Positions 50,052 to 59,278 of a stretch of 64,000 bases of DNA are shown in pieces (positions within the stretch are counted from its first letter, which is position 1; every line of letters starts with the position of its first letter). Below the pieces are notes generated by a model, which did not search any database, was not told where the DNA came from, and was given only the letters and a program-made list of their open reading frames with translations. Source of the stretch: Corynebacterium tuberculostearicum (GTDB lineage Bacteria; Actinomycetota; Actinomycetes; Mycobacteriales; Mycobacteriaceae); NCBI RefSeq assembly GCF_030503735.1, contig NZ_CP073096.1:1550001-1614000 (forward strand), given 5' to 3'. A program made the translations under genes and the position numbers.

Positions 50052-50810
50052 CTAAGCGCCCTGCTGGTCGGCCGGCTGCTCGCCGCCGCCCAAGAGATCG
50101 TTGAGGAGGTCCTCTATGTTCACGTCGCTGCCACTATCCAGCTGGTCTTGCACCTCGGGTGGCAGCTCGGTCGGGATATCGGAAGGCAGGTCATTCTGGA
50201 AGTCCGGCAGCTTTGGCAGCATATTGGAATTCTCATCCTGCGTATCCGGTTCATCGGTCTGTGTCACGGTGGTGGGCACTTCCGTTGTCAGCGTCTCCGT
50301 CACCGGCTCTGGATCCGGCTTATCTGCCTCGTCCGCGGCGTTGCGCCACAGGAAAAACAGCACGGCCGCAGCCAAGACAGCAAGCACAGCGATGGCTGCA
50401 AAGACGCCAGCAATGGCGCCGCCTCCGCTTCCCTTCTTCTTGCGCTTCTCCGGCTGGTCTGGGTCATAGTCCGACGGGACCGGCTCGTATTCTGGCTGCT
50501 GCGCGTACTGCTGGTTATATTGCTGACCGTAGGCCTGCCCCTGCCTCTGACCGCCCTGTGGCTGGTAGCTCTGGCCGTAGCCTTGCTGGTAGTCACCGGC
50601 AGCATCGAATTGACGAGTCTCATTCTGCGGCTGCTGCTCGCCCGGGAAGTACTGCTTGGGGTGCTCGCGGCGCTGCTGGTTACGGCTGGGACCAGCGGCT
50701 TTATCGGGCACGCGGCCTATCTGGCGCGTGGCATCATCCGCCGGGCTGGACCAGCTGCGGGTTTCATTATTATCGCCATGGTTTCCGCCTTGAGGGCCTT
50801 TAGTAGTCAT
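50052..50810 (-). CDS. Single-pass membrane protein with Gln/Tyr-rich N-terminus
   Basis: 252 aa. The N-terminal 120 residues are disordered and Gln-rich (YQQGYGQSYQPQGGQRQGQ). A Lys-rich stop (KRKKKGSGGG) precedes one membrane helix at about 130-153, then an acidic Pro/Thr-rich external part (TETLTTEVPTTVTQTDEPD) ending in short leucine-rich pieces (INIEDLL-like, DLLNDLLGGG). No catalytic domain. Type II membrane topology is expected. I do not recognise the family. Confidence 0.7.
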   Translation of the reverse strand: MTTKGPQGGNHGDNNETRSWSSPADDATRQIGRVPDKAAGPSRNQQRREHPKQYFPGEQQPQNETRQFDAAGDYQQGYGQSYQPQGGQRQGQAYGQQYNQQYAQQPEYEPVPSDYDPDQPEKRKKKGSGGGAIAGVFAAIAVLAVLAAAVLFFLWRNAADEADKPDPEPVTETLTTEVPTTVTQTDEPDTQDENSNMLPKLPDFQNDLPSDIPTELPPEVQDQLDSGSDVNIEDLLNDLLGGGEQPADQQGA

Positions 50811-50864
50811 ACATTCTACCTCTACCCCATTTAGCTGTGAGATCCCAGAGAGTTCTCCGATAGC

Positions 50865-53291
50865 TTACGGGCAGATGATGCTGGCCGCTTTGTTCTCCTG
50901 CCGCGCGCGCAAGGCGCGGCCGGTGGCGGTATTTTCCTTGGCTAGCTGCGCCGGGGTGGCATCCGCGATGACCTGACCGCCGTCTTCACCGGCGCCTGGG
51001 CCCATCTCAATGATGCGGTCCGCATTCGCCATCACCGAAAGATCATGCTCGACGACGACCACCGTATGCCCCGCATCCGCCAGCTTGTGCAGCTCAGCAT
51101 TAAGCAGGTCGATATCAGCCGGGTGCAAGCCCGTGGTGGGCTCATCGAGCAAGTAGACCGTGTGGCCGCGGCGAGAGTTGCGCGAGCGCTGCAGCTCGGT
51201 GGCCAGCTTAATGCGCTGGGCTTCGCCGCCGGAGAGCTCAGGCGCGCCTTGGCCGAGGCGGAGATAGCCCAAACCAACGGCCTGCAGGGTGGCGATGGCG
51301 CGGTAAATCTTGTCCTCTTCGGCGAAGACCTCTGCTGCTTCGTCGACGGTGAGCTCCAAAATATCCGCGATGGTGCGACCCTGCCAGGCCACCTCGAGGG
51401 TCTCGTCGTTGAAGCGGGCGCCGCCGCACTCTGGGCAGGTGGTGTACGAGCCCGGCAAGAAGACCAGCTCCACCTCGATCTTGCCCGCGCCGCCGCAGGT
51501 GGGGCACTGGCCTTGCTTCACGTTGTAAGAAAAGCGCGAGACCGTCCACTTGCGCTGCTTGGCCTCGTCGGTGGAAGCGAAGAGCTTGCGGACATTATCG
51601 AAAAGCCCGGTATAGGTTGCCAGCGTGGAACGCGGGGTGCGGCCAATGGGCTTCTGGGTAATCTGCACGACGCGCTTGACTCGTTCAAAGCCCTCCGTGC
51701 TCTCCACGGACCAGCCCTTATCCTCGGTCTCTTCCTCATCGGAAACGGCCGTAGCGGACTGTCGCAACAGCCCAGCCAGCACCGTGCTGACCAGGGTGGA
51801 TTTACCCGAGCCGGAGACACCGGCGACCGCCGTGAATTGGCCCAGGCCAAAGTCCGCATCCAAGTTGTCGATGCTGCGTGCGTTGATGCCGTGGAGGGCG
51901 AGGTGGGAGGAGGGGGTGCGGGGGTCGTCGGCAAGCACGAGCGTGCGGTTAGACAAGGCGCGGGCGGTGGGGGTATCCGCGTCGTAATCTGAGACCGGGC
52001 CCGAATAAACGACGTTGCCGCCGCGCTCGCCGGCCAGCGGGCCGACGTCAACGAGCCAATCCGCCTGCGCGACCAAATCCATGTCATGTTCCACCAAGAG
52101 CACGGAGTTGCCGGCCGCGATGAAGCGGCGGCACATCTCCATGACCGCGTCGCGCTCATCTGGGTGCAGTCCGGCAGAGGGTTCGTCGAGCACGTACGCC
52201 ACGCCGAAGAGACCGGAGCGCAGCTGCGCGGCCAAACGGATGCGCTGCATCTCGCCGCCGGACAGGCTCTGCGTCGGCCGATCCAAACTCAGGTGGGCCA
52301 AGCCGAGCTCAAGCGCCGAGGTCAAGGCGGGAAGAATCTGTTTGAGCAGCAAATCCTCGGCCGAGTTCTCCTCCGGGTTTTGCTTGCTGAGCACCGCGTG
52401 AACCCTATCCAGCGGCAGCGCGCCCAGCTCATCGATGGGCATGCCCGCATAGGTCACCTTTAGTGCGGCCGGGTTGAGGCGGCGGCCGCCACAGGTCTCG
52501 CACTCACGGGATTCCATATAGGACAGAGTGCGCTTGCGCAGCGTATCCGATTGGGTCTCCGCCAGCGTCTTATTCAAGTAGCTAGCCACCGAGCGCCACG
52601 TGCCCTCGTAATTGCGCTGAATCTGGTCCTTGCCGCGCAGAGGTTTGACCGTGACAACGGGGCGCTCTTCCGTGAAGAGGATCCAGTCGCGGTCTTCTTG
52701 CGGCAGGTCCTGCCATGGCGAATCCAGGTCATAGCCTAGGTTCATCAAAATGTCGTGGAAGTTCTTGCCGGCCCAGGCACCAGGCCATGCTTGGATGGCG
52801 CCTTCCTCGATGGAGAGGGTGGGATCTGGGACCATGGACTCCTCGGTGGGCTCATGCACCACGCCCGTGCCGTGGCACTGCGGGCACATGCCCTCCGGGG
52901 TATTGGGTGAGAAAGAATCCGAGTACAGGCCCTCCGGGTTATCACCGGCGCGCGAATAGAGCAGGCGCACGCTATTCGAAAGCGCGGAGACCGTGCCGAC
53001 CGTGGAGCGCGCACCGCCGCCGGAGGTAGATTGCTGCAGCGCGACCGTCGGTGGCAGGCCCTCCACCTGGCTGACCTGCGGGTCGACGGCCGAGCTAATG
53101 AGGCGGCGGGCGAAGGGTGCTACTGATTCGAGGTAGCGACGCTGGCCCTCGCCGTGAATCGTGCCGAATGCCAGCGAAGACTTGCCCGAACCAGACACTC
53201 CCGTGACCGCGACGAGCTTACCGCGGGGCATATCGACGTCGACGTTGCGCAGATTGTGCAGGTGGGCATCGCGGACCTTGATAGTAGACAT
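50865..53291 (-). CDS. UvrA-like excinuclease ATPase subunit (short, class II type)
   Basis: 808 aa from ATG 53291 (MSTIKVRDAHLHNLRNVDVD), where the upstream frame is low complexity. Two ABC domains: GVSGSGKSSLAFGTIHGEG and GVSGSGKSTLVSTVLAG, signatures LSGGEMQRIRLAAQL and LSGGEAQRIKLATEL. Zinc-finger pairs CPQCHGTG, CETCGGRR, CPTCGGAG and CPECGGAR. It is about 140 residues shorter than housekeeping UvrA. Short paralogues of this kind lack the UvrB-interaction domain and are linked to drug or DNA-damage tolerance. The main uvrA is probably elsewhere. Confidence 0.88.
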   Translation of the reverse strand: MSTIKVRDAHLHNLRNVDVDMPRGKLVAVTGVSGSGKSSLAFGTIHGEGQRRYLESVAPFARRLISSAVDPQVSQVEGLPPTVALQQSTSGGGARSTVGTVSALSNSVRLLYSRAGDNPEGLYSDSFSPNTPEGMCPQCHGTGVVHEPTEESMVPDPTLSIEEGAIQAWPGAWAGKNFHDILMNLGYDLDSPWQDLPQEDRDWILFTEERPVVTVKPLRGKDQIQRNYEGTWRSVASYLNKTLAETQSDTLRKRTLSYMESRECETCGGRRLNPAALKVTYAGMPIDELGALPLDRVHAVLSKQNPEENSAEDLLLKQILPALTSALELGLAHLSLDRPTQSLSGGEMQRIRLAAQLRSGLFGVAYVLDEPSAGLHPDERDAVMEMCRRFIAAGNSVLLVEHDMDLVAQADWLVDVGPLAGERGGNVVYSGPVSDYDADTPTARALSNRTLVLADDPRTPSSHLALHGINARSIDNLDADFGLGQFTAVAGVSGSGKSTLVSTVLAGLLRQSATAVSDEEETEDKGWSVESTEGFERVKRVVQITQKPIGRTPRSTLATYTGLFDNVRKLFASTDEAKQRKWTVSRFSYNVKQGQCPTCGGAGKIEVELVFLPGSYTTCPECGGARFNDETLEVAWQGRTIADILELTVDEAAEVFAEEDKIYRAIATLQAVGLGYLRLGQGAPELSGGEAQRIKLATELQRSRNSRRGHTVYLLDEPTTGLHPADIDLLNAELHKLADAGHTVVVVEHDLSVMANADRIIEMGPGAGEDGGQVIADATPAQLAKENTATGRALRARQENKAASIICP

Positions 53292-53378
53292 GTCCTCTAG
53301 CGTACGCACAGGTGGCGGGCTGGACAGCGAGCATTGACTGCTCCAGTGTGGAGGTTTCACCAAAGCTTGCTTTAGACC

Positions 53379-54404
53379 CTATTTAGCAAGGTGCTGCCAG
53401 CAGGCGCGAAGGCGGTCGAACCACCAGTCGCGGCGGTCGGCGGGCGCGGCGAGCGCAGCGAGACGGTCTGGGTCGGGGGCGAGGATATCGGCGGAAAGAT
53501 GGCCGTCGATAAGCGGGCGCGGGGCGGTGACGTCTTCTTCGAAAAGGGAGCCGGTGGCAAGACCGGCGGCGGCCGGGGTGACGTCGATGTCCTCGTCGTC
53601 GTAGATGCGCGGGAGTGCGGCGACGGCCGCAAGGCCCATATTGATGCCTATGGAGGTATCGAGCGCGGAGGCTACCGTGATATCCATATGACGCTGGCGC
53701 AGGTGCTGAGCCACCTCGAGGACGCGGCGCACGCCGCCTAGCGGGGCGGGCTTGACCACGGCGACGTCCGCGGCCTGCAACTCGGCCACGCGATAAGGGT
53801 CCGCGACCTTGCGGATGGATTCATCGGCGGCAACGCGCACAAAAAGGCCGGCACGCATAAGTCGGCCACGGACCTGGGCGAGCTCTTCGGTGGTGGCACA
53901 CGGCTGTTCCATATAATCCAGCGGCATCATCATCTGCGCGGCCTCGACCGCCTCATCGACGCTCCAGCCGCCGTTGGCGTCCACGCGCAGGATAGGGATT
54001 TCGCCGCGTTGGGTGACGGCGTCGCGGACGGCGCGGACGCGAGCGGCGTCGTCGGCAAGCGTGTGACCCTTTTCCGCCACCTTGATTTTGAAGGTGCGGC
54101 AGCCGGGATAGCGCTCCACCACGGCCGGGACCTCGCTGGCGGGCACGGCCGGGATGGTGGCGTTGACCTCGATGGAATCGCGCACCGGCTCCGGGAAGCC
54201 CTCGTATGCGGCCTCGAGCCCGGCGCGTAGCCAAGCGGCGGACTCGGCCGGTCCGTACTCCAGGAAGGGCGCGAATTCGCCCCAGCCGGCCGGGCCATCG
54301 ATAAGCAGGGCCTCCCTGGTGGTGATGCCGCGGAAACGCACGGCGAGTGGGAGGGAGACTACGTGAGCGCGGTCGAGGACGTCATCGATATGCATGGCTT
54401 TCAT
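53379..54404 (-). CDS. menC: o-Succinylbenzoate synthase
   Basis: 341 aa from ATG 54404. A second ATG three codons on is possible. Enolase-superfamily barrel: TFKIKVAEKGHTLADDAARVRAVRD holds the KxK acid-base lysine, LRVDANGGWSVDEA the first metal Asp, DYMEQPC the Glu, VAADESIRK the Asp, and VVKPAPLGGVRR the second lysine. Dehydrates the MenD/MenH product to o-succinylbenzoate. It borders the CRISPR locus, whose far side carries menB and menE. Confidence 0.92.
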   Translation of the reverse strand: MKAMHIDDVLDRAHVVSLPLAVRFRGITTREALLIDGPAGWGEFAPFLEYGPAESAAWLRAGLEAAYEGFPEPVRDSIEVNATIPAVPASEVPAVVERYPGCRTFKIKVAEKGHTLADDAARVRAVRDAVTQRGEIPILRVDANGGWSVDEAVEAAQMMMPLDYMEQPCATTEELAQVRGRLMRAGLFVRVAADESIRKVADPYRVAELQAADVAVVKPAPLGGVRRVLEVAQHLRQRHMDITVASALDTSIGINMGLAAVAALPRIYDDEDIDVTPAAAGLATGSLFEEDVTAPRPLIDGHLSADILAPDPDRLAALAAPADRRDWWFDRLRACWQHLAK

Positions 54405-54575
54405 GGTAGCGCCCCTGTCGCAAGAAACTATTGACGCCATTTCGGCAACGATATCCATCGATCCCTCACCGTATCGTCGCAAGGGCCATAAATAGTTACG
54501 GTATCAACTACCTGAATACCTAAAGACGTCCCCCTTATGGGTGAAAATCTATTTTTTATTGGAGACATTGGTTCT

Positions 54576-54677
54576 TGGAAGGGCTAAAGTATGACCTGAG
54601 AATTGAACCTCAGTAAGCGTCGGCTCGTTTCCGGCGTTGAATGCTCCAGCCGAACCTCCGGGTTCGGCTTTCTTTTT
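54576..54677 (+). ncRNA. tracrRNA of the type II-C system
   Basis: The segment GAGAATTGAACCTCAGT (54598-54614) pairs with the reverse complement of the CRISPR repeat (its GCTGGGGTTCAGTTCTC half) with only G-U wobbles. Downstream come the usual tracr elements: AAGCGTCGGCTCG, a hairpin CGTCGGCTCGTTTCCGGCG, and a final stem AGCCGAACC-TCCG-GGTTCGGCT ending in TTCTTTTT. The layout and wording closely resemble the C. diphtheriae Cas9 tracrRNA. The 5' end is uncertain, and no convincing promoter was found. It stops 20 bases before cas9. Confidence 0.88.
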
Positions 54678-54697
54678 ACCCGAAAGGAACTATTCCT

Positions 54698-57600
54698 GTG
54701 TCCGTCCCCTATCGCGTAGGAATCGATGTCGGAACCTTTTCTCTTGGGTGCTCCGCAATTGAAATTGATGAAAACGATCAACCGGTAAGAATCCTTAGCG
54801 CAGTATCACTTATCCACGATTCCGGCCTAGATCCGGATCAGCAAAAGCGGGCAGTAACTAGACTCGCCTCATCCGGCGTTGCGCGGCGTACCCGACGCCT
54901 TTACCGACGCCGCCGCCACCGCATAATTAAGCTGGAAAAGTTCCTCAAGGAACAAGGGTGGGAAACTCTTCCCTTCGAACGCTACTCCGACCCATATTTT
55001 CCTTGGAAAGCCCGCGTCGCTTTGGTCAACGGCTATGTCGAGGATCCGGCCCAGCGAGACCGGTATTTATCAGTTGCACTGCGCCACATTGCCAACCACC
55101 GCGGGTGGCGGAACCCTTATTGGAAAGTCTCAAGCCTCTATTCACCAGGTGGCCCAAGCGAAGCATTCGAACAGGTTCGGGCTGAATTAGAGTCGGCTAC
55201 AGGACATGAGATTCCAACTGACAGCACTGTCGGCCAGCTCATTTCTTTCGCACAGTTTGGCAAGGATCGACTTCGGGGAGGCGGGAAACAAAAAGATAAA
55301 AACAAGCCACAAAGCGAGGTAAAGCAGGCCGTCATCTCCGCACGCCTGCATCAAATCGACCATGCACGTGAAATTAACGAAATCTGTCGCGTCCAAAGGA
55401 TTGACGATTCGCTGCGGAAACGCATCCTTGATTTAGTGTTCGCTGCGGAGTCTCCGAAAGGCGCACAGTTGGGCCGAGTGGGTAAAGATCCACTGCAACC
55501 GCGCCTCGACCGGGCGCTCAAGGCAACGGATGCTTTTCAGCGTTATCGCATTGCAGCACTAACCGGAAACCTTCGGATCCACCGTGACGGTCACAATGAA
55601 CGGCTAACCCACGAAGAGCGCCTCATTGTCTTCAACTATTTGGTCAACCTTGATCATAAAACCGAAGCGTCATGGTTGGGTATAGCGGATATCTTGCACA
55701 TTGACCGCGGACAACTACGCGGTACGGCAACAATGACAGATGACGGTGAGCGTGCCGGAGCTAAGCCTCCAGTCCACGACACCAACCGGACTATTTTTGG
55801 CTGCAAAGTGAAACCTCTGTCCCAATGGTGGGAAGGCGCATCCGATGATGAGCGTGCAGCAATGTTGAAGTCGCTTTCTAATGCAGACGTCGAAGATCCA
55901 GACTCTCCAGCTGGTGCACAAGTACATGCATTCTTCGCCGAGTTAGATGAAACCGAACACGAAAAGCTCGACGCCCTGCACCTTCCGATAGGACGTGCCG
56001 CTTACAGCGAGAACACTCTCACACGACTCACTACCCGTATGTTGGATGACAACGTAGACCTTTACGAAGCTCGTCTCGCAGAATTCAACATAGACAAAGA
56101 CTGGGTACCTCCCGCACCGAGAATTGGCGAGCCTGTAGGCAACCCCGCCGTGGATCGTGTTCTCAAGGGCGTTGCTCGCTGGCTAGAGGCGGCTGCTGAT
56201 GAATGGGGTGCCCCGAAGTCTGTGGTAATTGAGCATGTACGTGATGGTTTTGTAAGCAAGGCTAAAGCAAACGAAATCGACCGTGAAAACAATGCTCGAC
56301 ACCGACGAAACCGTAAGCTTTTCCAAGAAATGCAAGAGAAGCTCGGTATCGACGGCCCAGTCCGCAGCTCGGAGCTATGGCGATTCCAATCAGTGCAGCG
56401 CCAAAACTGCCAATGTGCCTACTGTGGTTCCCCAATTACCTACTCCACATGCGAGATGGACCATATCGTTCCTAGGGCAGGTGAAGGTTCCACAAACACA
56501 CGAGACAACCTCGTTGCTGTATGTCATCGCTGTAACTTGTCTAAGAAAAACATTCCGTTTGCAGCATGGGCTTCGAAAACCAACATTCCCGGGGTCAGCG
56601 TAAAAGAAGCCTTAGAACGCACGCGTCATTGGTCCGAAGATGCGGGCATGTCTGCCAAAGACTTTAAAAAGTTCCGCAAAAGTGTGTCCGACCGTCTCAA
56701 GCGCACTACCGTAGACGAACCAATTGATGCACGTTCAATGGAGTCTGTGGCATGGATGGCCAACGAACTACGCGGACGGGTCGCGCAGCGTTTCTCCGGT
56801 CAAGATACAAAAGTAAACGTCTATCGCGGCGCTCTGACTGCTGAAGCTCGCCGTGCCGCCGGGATCTCCAACAAACTTCGATTCATCGACGGTCCTGGAA
56901 AGTCACGGCTTGACCGTCGCCACCACGCCGTCGACGCTGCAGTAGTCGCTTTTACACAAAACTACGTGGCGGAGACGCTTGCCATTCGCAGCAATAAGAA
57001 GCGAGAAGCACAACTGCTGCAGGCCGCCCCGCAATGGAAAGAGTTCACAGGGGCTGACGAAGCACACCGTTCTGCTTGGAATGCATGGCTTCCTAAAATG
57101 CAGAAGCTCGCTGTACTTCTCCAAGCTGCATTGGATGAGGACAGAATTGTCGTTACCTCCAATATCCGCCTTCGCCTTGGCAACGGCCGCGCGCACGAAG
57201 ACACCATCGGCGAACTAAAAAAGCTCCGAGTGGGCGAAGCAATTTCCGCAACGGACATTGACCGTGCTGCTACGGAAGCACTCTGGTGTGCGCTCACCCG
57301 AGAAGAAGACTTTGACGAGAAAAAGGGGCTGCCGGCAAACCCTCAGCGCAGAATTCGGGTTAACGGAACCTGGTTTGAAGCAGAGGATGAGATAGAAATA
57401 TTCCCTGTAGGTGCCGGCGCAATCAAGCTAAGAGGAGGCTACGCAAAGCTAAGTCGTTTCCATCACGCGCGCATTTTTAAGATCCCTGGCAAGAAGAAGC
57501 CTACCTATTGCATGCTGCGCGTTTACACCACTGATCTGAACAAGCACCGTCACGAGGATCTCTTCGCAGTTGATTTAAAGCCGCAGACAATGTCTGTCCG

Positions 57601-57997
57601 GCAGGCTGAGCCCAAGCTGCGCAAAGCCTTAGCAGCCGGAACCGCCGAGTATTTGGGTTGGATCGTTGTAGATGACGAGCTAATCGTGGATACGTCACAG
57701 TTTGCCACAGGCCAGATCTCCGAGATGCAAAGTGAGTTTGGCCAGGTTAAGCGCTGGAGAGTTGATGGCTTCGATTCAAATTCAAAACTCCGGTTGCGTC
57801 CTTTGCAATTTAGTGCGGAAGGCCTCAGCGAATCGGTTTCCGAGGGTTCTAGGAAAATCATCGACATGCCAGGCTGGCGTTCGGCAATCAATAAGCTCTT
57901 TAGCGAAGGAAAAGTCACGGTGATAAGACGCGATTCACTTGGAAGAGTTCGGCTCAACAGTGCTGCACACCTGCCTATTACTTGGAAGGCTGAGTAG
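54698..57997 (+). CDS. cas9: CRISPR-associated endonuclease Cas9, type II-C
   Basis: 1099 aa from GTG 54698, compact as in type II-C. RuvC-I VGIDVGTFSLGCSAIEI (Asp10), Arg-rich bridge helix VARRTRRLYRRRRHRIIKLE, RuvC-II VVIEHVRDGF (Glu512), HNH domain with CxxC pairs CAYCGS ... CHRCNLS around CEMDHIVPRAGEG (Asp588-His589), RuvC-III RRHHAVDAAVVAF (His743, Asp746). All catalytic residues are intact, so it should cut both DNA strands using crRNA and tracrRNA. The open frame extends upstream into the tracrRNA terminator, so GTG 54698 behind GAAAGGA was chosen. The reading is less GC-rich than neighbouring men genes, hinting at transfer. Confidence 0.96.
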   Translation: MSVPYRVGIDVGTFSLGCSAIEIDENDQPVRILSAVSLIHDSGLDPDQQKRAVTRLASSGVARRTRRLYRRRRHRIIKLEKFLKEQGWETLPFERYSDPYFPWKARVALVNGYVEDPAQRDRYLSVALRHIANHRGWRNPYWKVSSLYSPGGPSEAFEQVRAELESATGHEIPTDSTVGQLISFAQFGKDRLRGGGKQKDKNKPQSEVKQAVISARLHQIDHAREINEICRVQRIDDSLRKRILDLVFAAESPKGAQLGRVGKDPLQPRLDRALKATDAFQRYRIAALTGNLRIHRDGHNERLTHEERLIVFNYLVNLDHKTEASWLGIADILHIDRGQLRGTATMTDDGERAGAKPPVHDTNRTIFGCKVKPLSQWWEGASDDERAAMLKSLSNADVEDPDSPAGAQVHAFFAELDETEHEKLDALHLPIGRAAYSENTLTRLTTRMLDDNVDLYEARLAEFNIDKDWVPPAPRIGEPVGNPAVDRVLKGVARWLEAAADEWGAPKSVVIEHVRDGFVSKAKANEIDRENNARHRRNRKLFQEMQEKLGIDGPVRSSELWRFQSVQRQNCQCAYCGSPITYSTCEMDHIVPRAGEGSTNTRDNLVAVCHRCNLSKKNIPFAAWASKTNIPGVSVKEALERTRHWSEDAGMSAKDFKKFRKSVSDRLKRTTVDEPIDARSMESVAWMANELRGRVAQRFSGQDTKVNVYRGALTAEARRAAGISNKLRFIDGPGKSRLDRRHHAVDAAVVAFTQNYVAETLAIRSNKKREAQLLQAAPQWKEFTGADEAHRSAWNAWLPKMQKLAVLLQAALDEDRIVVTSNIRLRLGNGRAHEDTIGELKKLRVGEAISATDIDRAATEALWCALTREEDFDEKKGLPANPQRRIRVNGTWFEAEDEIEIFPVGAGAIKLRGGYAKLSRFHHARIFKIPGKKKPTYCMLRVYTTDLNKHRHEDLFAVDLKPQTMSVRQAEPKLRKALAAGTAEYLGWIVVDDELIVDTSQFATGQISEMQSEFGQVKRWRVDGFDSNSKLRLRPLQFSAEGLSESVSEGSRKIIDMPGWRSAINKLFSEGKVTVIRRDSLGRVRLNSAAHLPITWKAE

Positions 57998-58000
57998 TTG

Positions 58001-58915
58001 ATGAACGCTGGATGGCGGGTTGTTGATTGCCTCAATCTCAATGGATCCCTGAAGTATTCGAGAGGGCAGTTAGTCATCCAGCGTGACGACTCGCCCGATG
58101 TCGCTTTACCTCTCTCACAGATAGCAGTCGTACTGATTGGAGTTAAGAGCTCAGTTAGCGGCGCCATCCTCCAAAAATTTAGCGAATACGATATCTCTCT
58201 TCTTGTATGCGATTGGCGCAATGTCCCAGTATCGGGAGCCTACCCTTGGAATCAGCATTCACGAACTGGTGCACGCAAACAAGCGCAAGCTCAACTTCCA
58301 ATCCCAAAAAAGAAGCAAGCTTGGACGCGGATCGTAGCATCAAAAATCCACGGTCAAGCTGCGGTCCTACGTGCTTTAGAAAAGCCTGGCGCCGATGAAC
58401 TGATGAGAATGTCGCGGTCTATTAAATCGGGAGATCCGGAGAATAAGGAAGCGCAGGCAGCCCGAAAGTACTGGTCATTTATTTCTCACAATGAGAGCTT
58501 CTCTCGTCTTCCCGGAGCAGGCGACCCCGGTTGGAACTCAGCTCTTGATTACGGCTATACCCTTTTGAGAGGCTATGGAATTCGCGCTATTTCAGGTGCT
58601 GGTTTAACAGGTGCACTTGGGGTCTTCCATCACGGCCGTGGCAATAACTGGGCACTTGTGGATGATCTTATGGAGCCGTTCCGACCGATGGTGGACCAGA
58701 TCGTGTTTACACATATTACTTATGGTGAGCCCCTCGAAGCTTCCCAAAAAGCAGCGATCTCTTCAAGAATGAATAGCGCTTTCGACGAAACAGGAAGGTC
58801 CCTGACGACAGCGTTTAATGAATTCGGACAGCAATACGGATTATATGTTGAAGGGAAGGTTCGCGACCTTAGCGTCCCCAGATGGGAAGGAATCCTCGAT
58901 GCCAGCAAAGGATAG
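58001..58915 (+). CDS. cas1: CRISPR-associated Cas1 integrase, type II
   Basis: 304 aa from ATG 58001. TTG 57998, directly after the cas9 stop, is an alternative. The N-terminal beta domain contains LPLSQIAVVLIGVKSSVSGAIL. The helical catalytic domain has GDPENKEAQAARKYW (Glu150), GVFHHGRGN (His210-211) and LVDDLMEPFRPMVD (Asp221-222), the metal-binding residues. With Cas2 it inserts new spacers. Three bases downstream of cas9 and overlapping cas2 by 17 bases. Confidence 0.95.
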   Translation: MNAGWRVVDCLNLNGSLKYSRGQLVIQRDDSPDVALPLSQIAVVLIGVKSSVSGAILQKFSEYDISLLVCDWRNVPVSGAYPWNQHSRTGARKQAQAQLPIPKKKQAWTRIVASKIHGQAAVLRALEKPGADELMRMSRSIKSGDPENKEAQAARKYWSFISHNESFSRLPGAGDPGWNSALDYGYTLLRGYGIRAISGAGLTGALGVFHHGRGNNWALVDDLMEPFRPMVDQIVFTHITYGEPLEASQKAAISSRMNSAFDETGRSLTTAFNEFGQQYGLYVEGKVRDLSVPRWEGILDASKG

Positions 58916-59228
58916 TGAGCCCATGTGGTGCGTTGTGATGTTTGATCTCCCGGTAAAGTCCAAGAAGCAGTCAAGAGAAGCTAACAGATTTCGTAATCAC
59001 TTACTTGACCTCGGTTTCTGCCGCTCTCAATTAAGCGTTTACGTTCAATACTTTCCGTTGGCCTCTCGCATCGCAGCAACCGTAAAACAAATTAAAACGG
59101 ATCTACCGGACGGTGGCGACGTCAGGATCATCTCAATCACTGACAATCAATGGGCAAAAGCCATCAGATTTTCCAAGTCTGAGCCTGCACCCGTGGAAGA
59201 AATGCCCTCTCAACTCGTAATTTTTTAG
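58899..59228 (+). CDS. cas2: CRISPR-associated Cas2, type II
   Basis: 109 aa from ATG 58899, inside the end of cas1. ATG 58923 (MWCVVMFDLPV) is a shorter alternative. Ferredoxin-like fold: WCVVMFDLPVKSKKQ (first strand with the conserved Asp), FRNHLLDLGFCRSQLSVYVQYF and VRIISITDNQW. Structural partner of Cas1 in the integrase. The 3' end lies 50 bases from the first repeat. No csn2 or cas4 is present, which supports subtype II-C. Confidence 0.94.
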   Translation: MPAKDSEPMWCVVMFDLPVKSKKQSREANRFRNHLLDLGFCRSQLSVYVQYFPLASRIAATVKQIKTDLPDGGDVRIISITDNQWAKAIRFSKSEPAPVEEMPSQLVIF

Positions 59229-59239
59229 GCGAGATCACC

Positions 59240-59278
59240 GAATAAACCCCAGCTAAACGGCCATATTTTGGCCGCACT
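59240..59278. repeat. Partial CRISPR-like repeat end and hairpin at the cas2 side of the array
   Basis: AATAAACCCCAGC (59241-59253) resembles the last bases of the repeat (AACTGAACCCCAGC). 25 bases later the first full repeat begins. The interval carries the inverted repeat CGGCCA-TATTT-TGGCCG (59258-59274). On the minus strand, the direction of functional crRNA, the hairpin is followed by TTTAG, so it could end array transcription. It may also serve in spacer integration. Confidence 0.5.

Noticed and set aside
54541-54597. Promoter for the tracrRNA with TAAAGT as -10
   Set aside because: Candidate -35 hexamers give spacings of 11 or 20 bases, so the call would be arbitrary.
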